A DNA stretch of 64,000 nucleotides from NCBI RefSeq assembly GCF_016918075.2, contig NZ_JAERPS020000002.1, positions 124,001 to 188,000 of the forward strand, in the 5' to 3' direction. Numbering within the stretch: the stretch's first letter is position 1; every line of letters starts with the position of its first letter. A program made the translations under genes and the position numbers. The DNA comes from Rheinheimera maricola. Its GTDB lineage: Bacteria; Pseudomonadota; Gammaproteobacteria; Enterobacterales; Alteromonadaceae. A model generated the notes under the pieces. It worked only from the letters and a program-made list of their open reading frames with translations. It searched no databases and had not been told where the DNA came from. Below, one piece after another: positions 1 to 10,106 of this stretch.

Positions 1-427
1 AATACACAGCCTCTTCTAACAGTTCAGGATGCTGATGTTCATAGCCGTAATATTGTGGGTATAACTGCGGCTGCTTTAAGCGAAATGCACCGGATAAATC
101 CACCACATCTATGCCCTGCGCTAATAATAACGGAGTTACCGCTTCACTGGCTTCGTGTGGCAAGGCTAAAAAAGCCACATCAATTTTGCCGTTTAAGCCT
201 GCAGCCAGCTCGTCGGTCCACGGCTGCACCATGACGTCCAGTTGCTGTTTATAACGTGGGTAAAGTGACGAGAACGGCTCTGCCGCCCGACCGGCCGACG
301 CATAAGCGCCCACCAGCTCAAAATAAGGGTTACGCGCTAAAATTACTGCCAGCTCGGCACCGCTGTAACCGGCGGCGCCTAATACAATGCTGCGCACTAA
401 AGAAGAAGATTGGTTTGTTGATAACAT
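1..427 (-). CDS. argC: N-acetyl-gamma-glutamyl-phosphate reductase, N-terminal part (window-edge partial)
   Basis: Third step of arginine biosynthesis: NADPH-dependent reduction of N-acetylglutamyl phosphate to the semialdehyde, in the cytoplasm. About 142 codons from the ATG at 427 are present and the gene runs off the left edge. The start carries the dinucleotide-binding motif GAAGYSGAEL near residues 18-27. LALPHEAS and VDLSGAFR follow, as expected for the ArgC family. The tandem ArgR-type operator at 509-547 lies upstream, which fits argC being the first gene of an arg operon. Family assignment is secure from the motifs; the operon beyond the edge is inference. Confidence 0.93.
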   Translation of the reverse strand, partial: MLSTNQSSSLVRSIVLGAAGYSGAELAVILARNPYFELVGAYASAGRAAEPFSSLYPRYKQQLDVMVQPWTDELAAGLNGKIDVAFLALPHEASEAVTPLLLAQGIDVVDLSGAFRLKQPQLYPQYYGYEHQHPELLEEAVY

Positions 428-508
428 CGATTACGGCTCTCGAACAATAAATAACGTATAGGTATAGCACGAAACAGCCGCTAGTGTAGAACGGCCGCCA
501 TGCAGTTT

Positions 509-547
509 CAAGAATTATTATGCTGATTTTGTGAATTTTTATTTGGC
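509..547 (-). promoter_or_regulatory. Tandem ARG boxes (ArgR operator) upstream of argC
   Basis: Two imperfect copies of the ARG-box core TGAATwwwwATTCA start at 511 and 532. The first matches 7 and the second 8 of the 10 defined positions. Core starts are 21 bp apart, the known register of 18-bp ARG boxes separated by 3 bp. The sites lie about 85-120 bp upstream of the argC ATG. Sequence and spacing are seen directly; ArgR binding is inferred. Confidence 0.6.
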
Positions 548-567
548 CTAGGTTTCTGACCGTTTTA

Positions 568-3552
568 TCACAGCGCTACATCTACCCTGTTGCGACCACT
601 TTGCTTAGCTTGATACAGTGCACTGTCGGAACGTGACAGCAATTTATCGTGTGGTACTTCACCAGCAAACTGTGCAACTCCCAGACTGATACTAATATGC
701 AAACCTGCAGCAAAAGCAGAGCAGTCAATTTGCATAACAGCTTTACGGATGCGTTCACAAATATCCTGTGCCACTACAATGTCTGTATTGGGTAGCAGTA
801 AGGCAAACTCTTCACCGCCCCATCGCGACACGGTGTCGTCCTGGCGGCACTGCGTACTAATTTCTGCCGCGACTAGCTTTAGTACCTCATCACCGATACT
901 GTGACTATAGCGGTCGTTTACCTGTTTAAAATGATCGATATCCATCAACACCAGGCACAATGGCAAGTTACTCCGCTTTGAACGTGCACATTCCCGAGCT
1001 AAAGCTTCATCAAAAGCACGTCGATTTGGTAAGCCGGTCAGAGCGTCCAATCTAGCTTGTTGCTCAAACTCTTGTGCTTGTTGCTTAATTTGTGTCAACA
1101 GTGCTGACCGTTCCTGATCGATAGCTTGCAAATGATCGGCTTGCTGTTGTAATTTCAGAGTTTTTTCAGCCACTTGCAACCGAAGAAGCTGTTCACTACG
1201 CTGCAACGCATTAAAACGCCAGCGCAACATTGCTAAAGCTAATAAAATTATCGTCGCCATAATGGCCAGCCAGAAATCCACTCTTTGCCAGTAATAGGGT
1301 AAAATAGTGAAGTTCACATGCGCCTCTTGCCGACTCCAGCCGCCCTGAGGATAAGCCGCAGCAACGCGTAATTGATAATCGCCAGGCGGTAAATTAGTGT
1401 ATTCAGCAGTGTTGTGGCTGCCACGGTCTATCCAATCTTCATCAAAACCAACAAGCTGGCTACGGTATTGAATACGTTGTGGCATAACGAAACCTAAACC
1501 AGCGAAAGCAAACTCCAATCTATTGGCACCAGGGGCAATAACAATACCTTGCCTGAGCACAGCCTCTGCACCGTTAACGCGAAGACCTTCGATCACAACA
1601 GGTGGAATATGAGTGGCGAAGCGTCGCAGGATTCCGGGCTGTACCCAACTAACCCCCTTAGAGGTAGCAAACCACACCGTACCGTCTTGTGCTAACGTTG
1701 CTGCCGCCATAGAGCCGCCGTTTGCTTGCGCACTTTGCATGCCGTCACTTTCGCCAAATAGCTCGTAGTGCAACTCCTGCTGCAAACCACTTAGCACACC
1801 CGCAAGATTATCGCGCTCTAGCCGCAATATGCCGCGGTTGCTGCTAATCCACAAATTATGGTTAACATCCAGCACCGCTTGGAATAACTTGTCGAACGGC
1901 AAACCTACTTTGCGACCGAGCATACTCAGCCGTCCGTCAGCAAAATGATAAGCAACCAAACCTCGGTCGGTGGTCATCCACAACAAGTTTTGCTGCGGAT
2001 CTGGTGTAAAACCAAACGCATACTCAGCCCCATCAAGCGCACTAAAATCCAATGCTGTAATGCTACCATCTGTTTGCATAATGGCTACGCCGCCACCGGT
2101 ACCAATGAATAATCGCCCATCACTGTGTTGATACAGCGCCATAATAAAGAGGGCGGGTAAACCATGCTCTGTACCGTATGCCTTAGTTGCGTCTTTGGTA
2201 ACAAAATTCAGTCCCTGCGCCGTACCAACCCAAACTCCGTCAGTTAATGGCAACACGGCACGAACTTCATTTGCTAACAGGCCATTGTCACGCTGTAACT
2301 TTTGCACTATTTTTCCATCGCGCCACAATAAAGCGCCATCGGTATAGGTGCCAATCCAGACACTGCCATCAGCCGTTTCACTTAAACTCAACACAGATTG
2401 ACCGCGGCTATATGCTGATATATCTAAGCGCTCTATTGTTTGGCCTACTATCCGACTTAACCCCTGACTACTGCCAACCCAAATACTTCCATCACTGTGC
2501 GCCAGGACTGCCCGTGTATAATCACCAGCTAATCCACGCTCTGCGGTGTAAGTCACAAAAGGAGCTTCGCGTAAGCGAAATAAACCGCCATTAGTACCAA
2601 CCCAAATACTGTTTTCCCGGTCTTGATACAAGGATAAAATGCGGTTGTTGGGTAAGCCTCCGTCAATCGTAAGTTGCTCCAGCACACCGTCAGTCAAACG
2701 TAGCAGCCCCCGGTCCGTGGTACCCAGCCAAAGTTCATTGTTGCGCAGCAGCAATGCTGACACTGGCTGCTCAGACAACTCTGGTTGAACCAAATGGCTT
2801 TGACCGTTTTGCCACTGATATAACCCACGCTCCGTGCCGACTAATACTGTATCGTCGCGTTGCAACAAGGCAAAAACCGGAACTGGCGGAATATCGGGGA
2901 TAGTGTGGATAGTTGTCGGGGTATCGGGATAAATAACTGCCAATCCACGGCCAGAGCCGATCCATACGCGACCGGCTGGATCGACTAATAATGAATGCAC
3001 TATGTCACTGGGTAAGCCCTGCTCACTGGTAAAATGCAACCGGCTACCATCAGCCTGCTGATAAAACAGCCCTTGCCCTTCACTGGCCAGCCAGTAACCA
3101 CCGTGCTGGTCCTGCTTTACATCATTTAGCAGCACATTCAATTGTGGCCAATGCCGCCAACCTGTAGTTGAACGTCGCACAAAACCGCCACGTGAGCCAA
3201 CCACCAATAAAGCACCGTCATTGTCCTGGTGAATAGCACGAACACCCGAGTCTGGTAATCCGGTGTCAGTTCCGCGTCCTTTAAGAGCGAAATTGCGGCC
3301 GTTAAAGCGTGCCAAACCTTCCCAGGTAGCCACCCAAAGATAGCCGTCATCACTTTGATTGATACTGTTTATGGTGTTGTGTGGCAAACCGTCGCGGGTG
3401 GTCCAGCTTTCCTGAAAGTAGTTGGATAATTTTATCGCAGGTTCGGCAGTGGCATCAATGCTGGTTATCAGCATTAATGTGAACAACGCTGGGTATAGCA
3501 TAAGGTAACTACTGCAACTGACAGTACAGCGCCAGTTTATAATCCAATGCAT
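568..3552 (-). CDS. Two-component-regulator-propeller diguanylate cyclase (Reg_prop, Y_Y_Y, TM, GGDEF)
   Basis: Predicted membrane sensor that makes cyclic di-GMP. An N-terminal signal segment is followed by about a dozen propeller repeats (motifs such as GLPHNTI, GYLWVATWEGL and GSIWVGSSQGL). Next come a Y_Y_Y-type domain (LPPGDYQLRV), one membrane helix near residues 755-778, a short coiled coil, and a C-terminal GGDEF domain from about residue 835. The active site reads GGEEF. An RxxD inhibitory site (RQDD) stands five residues before it, so an active, product-inhibited enzyme is expected. The ATG at 3552 is preferred because AGGA stands 9 bp upstream; the longer frame would need a TTG. 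The ligand is unknown. It stands alone between argC and metF. Confidence 0.9.
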   Translation of the reverse strand: MHWIINWRCTVSCSSYLMLYPALFTLMLITSIDATAEPAIKLSNYFQESWTTRDGLPHNTINSINQSDDGYLWVATWEGLARFNGRNFALKGRGTDTGLPDSGVRAIHQDNDGALLVVGSRGGFVRRSTTGWRHWPQLNVLLNDVKQDQHGGYWLASEGQGLFYQQADGSRLHFTSEQGLPSDIVHSLLVDPAGRVWIGSGRGLAVIYPDTPTTIHTIPDIPPVPVFALLQRDDTVLVGTERGLYQWQNGQSHLVQPELSEQPVSALLLRNNELWLGTTDRGLLRLTDGVLEQLTIDGGLPNNRILSLYQDRENSIWVGTNGGLFRLREAPFVTYTAERGLAGDYTRAVLAHSDGSIWVGSSQGLSRIVGQTIERLDISAYSRGQSVLSLSETADGSVWIGTYTDGALLWRDGKIVQKLQRDNGLLANEVRAVLPLTDGVWVGTAQGLNFVTKDATKAYGTEHGLPALFIMALYQHSDGRLFIGTGGGVAIMQTDGSITALDFSALDGAEYAFGFTPDPQQNLLWMTTDRGLVAYHFADGRLSMLGRKVGLPFDKLFQAVLDVNHNLWISSNRGILRLERDNLAGVLSGLQQELHYELFGESDGMQSAQANGGSMAAATLAQDGTVWFATSKGVSWVQPGILRRFATHIPPVVIEGLRVNGAEAVLRQGIVIAPGANRLEFAFAGLGFVMPQRIQYRSQLVGFDEDWIDRGSHNTAEYTNLPPGDYQLRVAAAYPQGGWSRQEAHVNFTILPYYWQRVDFWLAIMATIILLALAMLRWRFNALQRSEQLLRLQVAEKTLKLQQQADHLQAIDQERSALLTQIKQQAQEFEQQARLDALTGLPNRRAFDEALARECARSKRSNLPLCLVLMDIDHFKQVNDRYSHSIGDEVLKLVAAEISTQCRQDDTVSRWGGEEFALLLPNTDIVVAQDICERIRKAVMQIDCSAFAAGLHISISLGVAQFAGEVPHDKLLSRSDSALYQAKQSGRNRVDVAL

Positions 3553-3662
3553 ATCACTCTGTCCTAGCTCAATAAGCAAATGCTAAAGCACCACCACGGA
3601 CCAGAGTAGCTTAATTTTCAGTCGCCGCCAAGCGTAACTAAAGTCGATAACCATATAGTAGT

Positions 3663-3679
3663 GCCTGCCTTGGGCAGGC
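3663..3679 (-). terminator. Hairpin downstream of metF, possible terminator
   Basis: Perfect 7-bp inverted repeat GCCTGCC-TTG-GGCAGGC, 15 bp past the metF stop. No clear T-run follows on the minus strand, so it could stabilise the 3' end rather than act as a classic intrinsic terminator. Confidence 0.4.
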
Positions 3680-3693
3680 GTTGCCATACTGCG

Positions 3694-4605
<912 letters not shown>

Positions 4606-4608
4606 TTA

Positions 4609-7023
4609 CTACGTCAGTGGGGCCGGCAAGGTTGCCGGGCCAATAAGTTGATGAATTAATTGCGCCAGGTCGGCATGCAAGCCACCTGCCGTTACTACCC
4701 GACCTGCTCCCGGGCCTTTAAGCACCAGTGGATTATCGCAATACCAGAGCGAACGGATCACAAAAACGTTGTCACACGGCGCTATCGCCGCCAACGCATG
4801 GTCAGCGCTCACCTGTTTCAAGGCCACGGTCGCGCACACTTTGCCCTGCTCAAGCTTAAGGCTGGCAACATAACGCAGCACCTTGCCTGCTGCCTTTGCC
4901 GTGGCAAACAGCTGCGCCAAAACATCATCTAATGTTGCCCGCTGTGGCCAAAACTGCTGCCAACTGTCTTGCTCTAACCCAGCCGGTAGCAAGGGTTCTA
5001 ATGCAATATCATCCAGCTCCAGTGTTAGCCCCAACTCCCGCGCCAACACCAGCAATTTGCGCTGTACGTCTTTACCGGACAAATCATCACGCGGGTCTGG
5101 TTCAGTTAAGCCGGCTTGCTGCGCTTGCAGCACAAACTCAGAAAACGGCTTACTACCATCGTATTGGCACAATAACCACGACAGCGTGCCGGAGAAAATA
5201 CCACTGACTTCATCAATGCTGTCACCGGCGCTAAGCAATTCCTGCAAAGTACGCTGCACCGGAATACCAGCACCGCAGGTGGTGTTACTCAGCCATTGCC
5301 GCTGGTATTGTGCCAGGGCGCGCTTAATCTGCTGATATTCCGTGCCCGGCAGTGTTACGCCTTGTTTATTGGCACTGATAATATCGCAGCCAGCAGCTAT
5401 AACCGCCGGGTATAGAGTTGCAAACTCGCGGCTGGGCGTAATATCCACCAGCACTTTCGGTGCTGGCAGCGCCTGCAGATAAGCCGCCAGCTGTTGTGCA
5501 TTCCAGGCAACACCTGCAGCCAACGCCGCTTGCCAATTACTCACCGCAATGCTGTCACTCAGTGCCGCACGGCGTGAATTAACTACCGCCGCCAGGTTAA
5601 GTTTAAGCTTAGCGTCAAAACGTTGCTGCTGCGCCCCCAGCATGGCGAGAAACTCCGCGCCAACATTGCCGGTGCCGGCCACAACAATTTGCAGCACCGG
5701 CTGCGGTTGAATTAAACAGCGGTGCAATTGCTCCAGCGCGTCGTCAGGCAGCGGCGCGGCCAACAACCAGATCAGCTGCTGCGTGCTTTCATAACGGTGC
5801 AGTACGCCCTGCTGCTGCAATAATTGCTCTGCCGTATCAGTATGCGCGACAGCATCAGATTTTAACCACGCCAGCGCGTAATAACGCTGCGTATCCCACA
5901 CCGCATGAATATTTAACCCAGCCAGATAGTCCAGTGCCTGTTCAGCGCATACCGCCGGCAATAACCAGCATAGATTATCGCCCTGCTGCGGCAGCTCAAT
6001 CACCGGTTGCTGCAACTCCAGCGTCAGTTGTGCTGCGCTTACGCTGATATCCTGATGTAAGGTTAATAAGGTGACGTTATCCAGTTCAGTGATAAAGCCC
6101 TGCTGCTGCGCTTTTTCTTGCGCAGCACACTCCTGTGCCGCAGTGTCCTGCTGCACCACCCGACAACCGGCGTGTTGCGGCTGATAACTACTGCGCACCA
6201 GCAGCGCCGTGGCGGTACCGGTTAACGGTGACAAGGTACGGGCATGCAATACCGGATTACCCAGCTGCGCCAGCTGACAAGCTTGCTGCCAGCTAACCTG
6301 ACTATACGGCAGCGCTGCTTTTACCTTGCGCGGATCGGCGCTGTAAATGGCTTTTACGTCGGTCCAGATAGTCACTTCAGTGGCATTGACCAAAGCACCA
6401 AGCAAGGTAGCGGAATAATCACTGCCATTGCGGCCCAACGTAATACTGCGGCCTTTGTCATCGCGGGCAATATAACCGGTAACGACATGTATCCGTTCAG
6501 CTTGTGTCAGGCCGGTTAACAATGCAGCCGACGCTGTCCAGTCCGGCTGATGCTGCTTTAACCGCAGAAAATCGCGCGCATCCAGCGCAGCAGCATTAAA
6601 GCCGCGCTGTTTCAGTACTTCACTTAATAACAACGCTGATAAACGCTCACCAATAGCCAGCACATCATTATGCTGTTGCTTTGCCAGCGCATCAGGCACT
6701 GCCGCCAGCCATTGCTGCAATTGCTTTATCACCAGTACTGCAGCATCAGCCGTCAGCGCCTGTTGCACTAACGCCGTTAGTTCGGCTTGCAGTGCAGCCA
6801 GGGCAATATCGCGGGCTTGTGTCTCTGTGGCAGCAGTAATATTCAGTAAGGCATCTGTGGTATCACCCGGCGCCGACACCACTACCCACAGCGCTTGATG
6901 ATGGTTTTGTTGTTGTAAAATATCCGCCACCGCTGCAAAACGCTGCGCATCGGCTAAGCTGCTGCCGCCAAATTTATGCACCTGCGCTGGCGCGTGCTGT
7001 TGTGTTTTTAGCTGAGCTTGCAT
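4609..7023 (-). CDS. metL: Bifunctional aspartokinase / homoserine dehydrogenase II
   Basis: Fused enzyme for the first and third steps from aspartate toward methionine and threonine. The N-terminal kinase carries VHKFGGSSLAD near residue 16 and TLGRNGSDYSA further on. The C-terminal homoserine dehydrogenase starts at VVAGTGNVGAEFL and includes VDITPSREF, SANKQG and LSGKDVQRKL. About 804 residues is close to E. coli MetL (810). The position between metB and metF favours MetL over ThrA. The ATG at 7023 is chosen over a TTG two codons upstream; the gene starts within 10 bp of the metB stop. Confidence 0.95.
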   Translation of the reverse strand: MQAQLKTQQHAPAQVHKFGGSSLADAQRFAAVADILQQQNHHQALWVVVSAPGDTTDALLNITAATETQARDIALAALQAELTALVQQALTADAAVLVIKQLQQWLAAVPDALAKQQHNDVLAIGERLSALLLSEVLKQRGFNAAALDARDFLRLKQHQPDWTASAALLTGLTQAERIHVVTGYIARDDKGRSITLGRNGSDYSATLLGALVNATEVTIWTDVKAIYSADPRKVKAALPYSQVSWQQACQLAQLGNPVLHARTLSPLTGTATALLVRSSYQPQHAGCRVVQQDTAAQECAAQEKAQQQGFITELDNVTLLTLHQDISVSAAQLTLELQQPVIELPQQGDNLCWLLPAVCAEQALDYLAGLNIHAVWDTQRYYALAWLKSDAVAHTDTAEQLLQQQGVLHRYESTQQLIWLLAAPLPDDALEQLHRCLIQPQPVLQIVVAGTGNVGAEFLAMLGAQQQRFDAKLKLNLAAVVNSRRAALSDSIAVSNWQAALAAGVAWNAQQLAAYLQALPAPKVLVDITPSREFATLYPAVIAAGCDIISANKQGVTLPGTEYQQIKRALAQYQRQWLSNTTCGAGIPVQRTLQELLSAGDSIDEVSGIFSGTLSWLLCQYDGSKPFSEFVLQAQQAGLTEPDPRDDLSGKDVQRKLLVLARELGLTLELDDIALEPLLPAGLEQDSWQQFWPQRATLDDVLAQLFATAKAAGKVLRYVASLKLEQGKVCATVALKQVSADHALAAIAPCDNVFVIRSLWYCDNPLVLKGPGAGRVVTAGGLHADLAQLIHQLIGPATLPAPLT

Positions 7024-7029
7024 AATCAA

Positions 7030-8292
7030 TTACCAAAAAGCGCGAAGTGCCGGATTTATCCGAAACTGCTGTTGTTCATTGGATGGCTTAACGACTTTAC
7101 CGACACTACCGGTTCTATCAGTCTGCTGACTTGCCTCTGCCACGGCGTTAAATGCCTGCTGCAAATCTGCCAGCAAGTCATCACTATTCTCAATGCCCAC
7201 CGACAAACGAATTAAGGTCGGGCCTATGCCCGCTGTCTGTTGCGCTTTGGCATCCATCGAGGCATGCGTCATAGTGCCAGGGTGGCAAATCAGGCTTTCA
7301 ATACCACCAAGCGACTGTGCAAGGGTAAATAAACGCAGCGCAGAGAAAAATACCGGTAACAAAGCCGCATCAGCGGCTAAATCAAAACTACACATAGCGC
7401 CAAAACCACTTTGCTGCGCTTTGGCAATGGCATGCCCGGGGTGCTCTGGCAAGCCGGGGTAATATACTTTGGCCACCAGTGGTTGTTTCGCCAGAAAATC
7501 GACCACCCGGGCGGCATTATCTTGCTGCAGACGAATACGCGGCTCCAGTGTGCGCAAGCCGCGTAGCGTCATATAGCTGTCAAACGGCGCACCGGTAATG
7601 CCTAAGCAATTGGCCCACCACTTTAGCTCGTCACCCAGTTGCAGGCTGTTGCACACCAATACACCGCCGACAATATCGCTGTGGCCGTTAATATATTTAG
7701 TGGTGGAGTGCACCACGATGTCGGCGCCCAGCGCCAGCGGCTGTTGTAGTACCGGCGACAAGAAGGTGTTATCGACCACTACCAGCGCCTGTAGCTGTTT
7801 CGCCAACTGACATACTGCACGCACATCGGTAATTTGTAATAACGGGTTCGACGGTGTTTCCAGCCAGATCATTTTCGGTGCGGCTTTACTTATTTGGTCT
7901 GCCCAACCGGCTTGCTGAAAATTCACCACTAACAACTTAAAGGCGTTTTTACGCTGGGCTAAGTTGGTAAATAAGCGGTAGCTGCCACCATAACAATCGT
8001 GCGGGATCACTAAGGTGTCGTTCGGTGTAAGCAGTTGCAGTGCCAACAGGCAGGCTGACATACCGGTACTGGTAACAATAGCCTTTACGCCACCTTCCAG
8101 CTCGGCCAATGTTTCGCCCAGCAAGTCACGTGTCGGGTTGTTTGAGCGCGAGTAATCATATTGGCCCGGTTGCTTAAAAGCGGCTAATTCGTAGGTTGAG
8201 GTCAGATATAGCGGTGGTGTAACCGCTGAAAAAGCGGTGTCCTGGGCAATACCTGCTCTGGCAGCGATAGTTGCGACATGACGCTTTGACAT
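7030..8292 (-). CDS. metB: Cystathionine gamma-synthase
   Basis: PLP enzyme that condenses an activated homoserine ester with cysteine to give cystathionine. Visible motifs are YDYSRSNNPTRD, the substrate and cofactor segment VVVDNTFLSP, and the Schiff-base lysine in HSTTKYINGHSD. The 420 residues exceed the roughly 386 of E. coli MetB. The extra part is a C-terminal tail of about 35 residues (from around SQQTDRTG) of unknown role. The ATG at 8292 has GAGG upstream. First gene of metBLF, directly behind the MetJ operator, divergent from metJ. A cystathionine lyase-like specificity cannot be fully excluded by eye. Confidence 0.93.
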   Translation of the reverse strand: MSKRHVATIAARAGIAQDTAFSAVTPPLYLTSTYELAAFKQPGQYDYSRSNNPTRDLLGETLAELEGGVKAIVTSTGMSACLLALQLLTPNDTLVIPHDCYGGSYRLFTNLAQRKNAFKLLVVNFQQAGWADQISKAAPKMIWLETPSNPLLQITDVRAVCQLAKQLQALVVVDNTFLSPVLQQPLALGADIVVHSTTKYINGHSDIVGGVLVCNSLQLGDELKWWANCLGITGAPFDSYMTLRGLRTLEPRIRLQQDNAARVVDFLAKQPLVAKVYYPGLPEHPGHAIAKAQQSGFGAMCSFDLAADAALLPVFFSALRLFTLAQSLGGIESLICHPGTMTHASMDAKAQQTAGIGPTLIRLSVGIENSDDLLADLQQAFNAVAEASQQTDRTGSVGKVVKPSNEQQQFRINPALRAFW

Positions 8293-8307
8293 GGTGAGAC
8301 CTCATTT

Positions 8308-8369
8308 AGATGTTTAGACGTCTAAAAGTATAATGATAGAAAAACAGATGTCAAACCATTTAGCCGTCT
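8308..8369. promoter_or_regulatory. MetJ operator, two clusters of 8-bp met boxes
   Basis: Cluster A (8308-8331) holds a perfect AGACGTCT at 8316-8323, flanked in exact 8-bp register by AGATGTTT (6/8) and AAAAGTAT (5/8). Cluster B (8346-8369) has AGATGTCA (6/8), a poor middle box and AGCCGTCT (7/8), also in 8-bp steps. The region lies between metB and metJ, so MetJ with S-adenosylmethionine should repress both directions. Confidence 0.88.
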
Positions 8370-8473
8370 ATAATGATTATTTGTTGCACACTATTTGACT
8401 GAGCGGCATAACACGATAGAATTTCGCCACTTGCGCAAGCAATACAACATAATGACTAATACAAGGTAACCAT

Positions 8474-8809
8474 ATGGCTAAGTGGAATGGGGAATATATT
8501 CACCCGTACGCGGAACACGGTAAAAAATCAGAACTGGTAAAAAAAATCACCGTATCTATTCCGCTGAACGTATTAAAGGTGCTAACTGACGAGCGCACCC
8601 GACGCCAGGTGAACAACCTGCGACATGCGACAAACAGCGAATTGTTGTGCGAAGCGTTTTTGCATGCCTTTACCGGCCAGCCACTGCCAGCAGATGAAGA
8701 TTTGCGTAAAGACAACCCGCACCAAATTCCGGCAGAAGTACGTCAGATCCTTACCAGCATGGGCAAACCTATTCCGGTGATCATTGAAGCCGATAGCGAC
8801 GAAGAATAA
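8474..8809 (+). CDS. metJ: Methionine repressor MetJ
   Basis: Ribbon-helix-helix repressor of methionine biosynthesis that uses S-adenosylmethionine as corepressor. At 111 residues it is nearly the same length as E. coli MetJ. The DNA-contacting strand is KKITVSIP, followed by the helix segment [20 protein letters not shown]. The ATG at 8474 follows AAGGTAAC. It is divergent from metBLF, with the met-box array in the shared upstream region, implying autoregulation. A strong bidirectional terminator follows. Confidence 0.98.
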   Translation: MAKWNGEYIHPYAEHGKKSELVKKITVSIPLNVLKVLTDERTRRQVNNLRHATNSELLCEAFLHAFTGQPLPADEDLRKDNPHQIPAEVRQILTSMGKPIPVIIEADSDEE

Positions 8810-8820
8810 ACTTTTGCGTT

Positions 8821-8849
8821 AAAAAACCCGCCAGCAGGCGGGTTTTTTT
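8821..8849. terminator. Bidirectional intrinsic terminator, metJ / malic enzyme
   Basis: Stem CCCGCC-AGCA-GGCGGG at 8827-8842, with six As before and seven Ts after, between the convergent metJ and malic enzyme genes. It works on either strand. Confidence 0.93.
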
Positions 8850-8861
8850 GTTTAATACCGG

Positions 8862-10106
8862 TTAAGCACCGTAATAGTTATCAGGCAGCGGGATACGTGC
8901 TACGCCTGATGCCACAGCTGCCTCAGCCACCGCTTTAGCGACTCTTGGTAGTAACCGTGGATCCATCGGCTTAGGGATGATATAAGTTTTACCAAAATTC
9001 AGTTCATTCACTTTAGCGGCTGTAAGAACTTCTGCCGGCACAGCCTCTTTGGCGATAGCGCGAATGGCATTAACTGCAGCCAGTTTCATTTCATCATTAA
9101 TCACGCTAGCGCGGACATCTAGTGCGCCACGGAAAATAAAAGGAAAACACAGCACATTGTTTACCTGGTTTGGATAGTCTGAGCGGCCGGTTGCCATAAT
9201 AATATCAGTACGCACCGCATGCGCCAGCTCAGGCTTAATTTCCGGATCCGGGTTAGAACAAGCAAAAATAACCGGCTTTGCTGCCATTAATTGCAGCGCT
9301 TCCGGCGGAAGCACATCAGGGCCAGAGACGCCGACAAACACATCGGCACCAGCTAAAGCATCTTCCAGAGTGCGCTTATCAGTATTGTTAGCAAACAACA
9401 GCTTATACTGGTTTAAGTCATTACGTCGGGTATGGATAACACCTTTGGTGTCTAACATATAAATATGCTCACGCTGGGCGCCACATTTAATCAACAGTTC
9501 CATACAAGCAATAGCAGCCGCACCTGCTCCCATACAAACGATAATCGCACTCTTAATATCTTTACCCTGAATTTCCAACGCGTTCAGCATACCAGCAGCT
9601 GTTACAATAGCAGTACCGTGCTGATCATCATGAAACACCGGAATTTTGCAGCGTTTGATCAATTCTTTTTCAATTTCAAAGCACTCAGGCGCTTTGATAT
9701 CTTCAAGGTTTATACCGCCAAAAGTGTCGGCAATATTGGCGACAGTATTAATAAACTCTTCAGTGGTACGGTGTGTTACCTCTATATCAATAGAGTCCAA
9801 GTTGGCAAAACGTTTAAACAGCAGCGCCTTACCTTCCATTACCGGCTTCGAGGCCATAGGGCCTAAATTACCCAGCCCCAAAATAGCCGTACCATTGGTG
9901 ATCACGGCAACCAAATTACCTTTAGCGGTGTATTTGTATACGTTATCAATATCAGCTGCGATTTCCCGCACCGGCTCTGCTACCCCCGGGCTATATGCCA
10001 GTGCTAAGTCGGTGACCGTTTCTGCCGGCTTACTGATCTCAATACTGATTTTGCCTGGTTTGGGTTCTGCGTGGTAGCGCAGTGCTTGCTCTTTGAAATC
10101 TGACAT
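8862..10106 (-). CDS. NAD(P)-dependent malic enzyme, short form
   Basis: Oxidative decarboxylation of malate to pyruvate and CO2 with NAD(P) reduction, in the cytoplasm. Family motifs are LAYSPGVAEPVREI near residue 37, VTNGTAILGLGNLGP, FHDDQHGTAIVTAAG, the dinucleotide loop VCMGAGAAAIACMELL, and FACSNPDPEI. The 414 residues cover the malic domain and the NAD-binding domain only. The phosphotransacetylase-like extension of E. coli MaeB (759 residues) is absent. NAD versus NADP preference cannot be read from the sequence. Monocistronic, convergent with metJ. Confidence 0.93.
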   Translation of the reverse strand: MSDFKEQALRYHAEPKPGKISIEISKPAETVTDLALAYSPGVAEPVREIAADIDNVYKYTAKGNLVAVITNGTAILGLGNLGPMASKPVMEGKALLFKRFANLDSIDIEVTHRTTEEFINTVANIADTFGGINLEDIKAPECFEIEKELIKRCKIPVFHDDQHGTAIVTAAGMLNALEIQGKDIKSAIIVCMGAGAAAIACMELLIKCGAQREHIYMLDTKGVIHTRRNDLNQYKLLFANNTDKRTLEDALAGADVFVGVSGPDVLPPEALQLMAAKPVIFACSNPDPEIKPELAHAVRTDIIMATGRSDYPNQVNNVLCFPFIFRGALDVRASVINDEMKLAAVNAIRAIAKEAVPAEVLTAAKVNELNFGKTYIIPKPMDPRLLPRVAKAVAEAAVASGVARIPLPDNYYGA

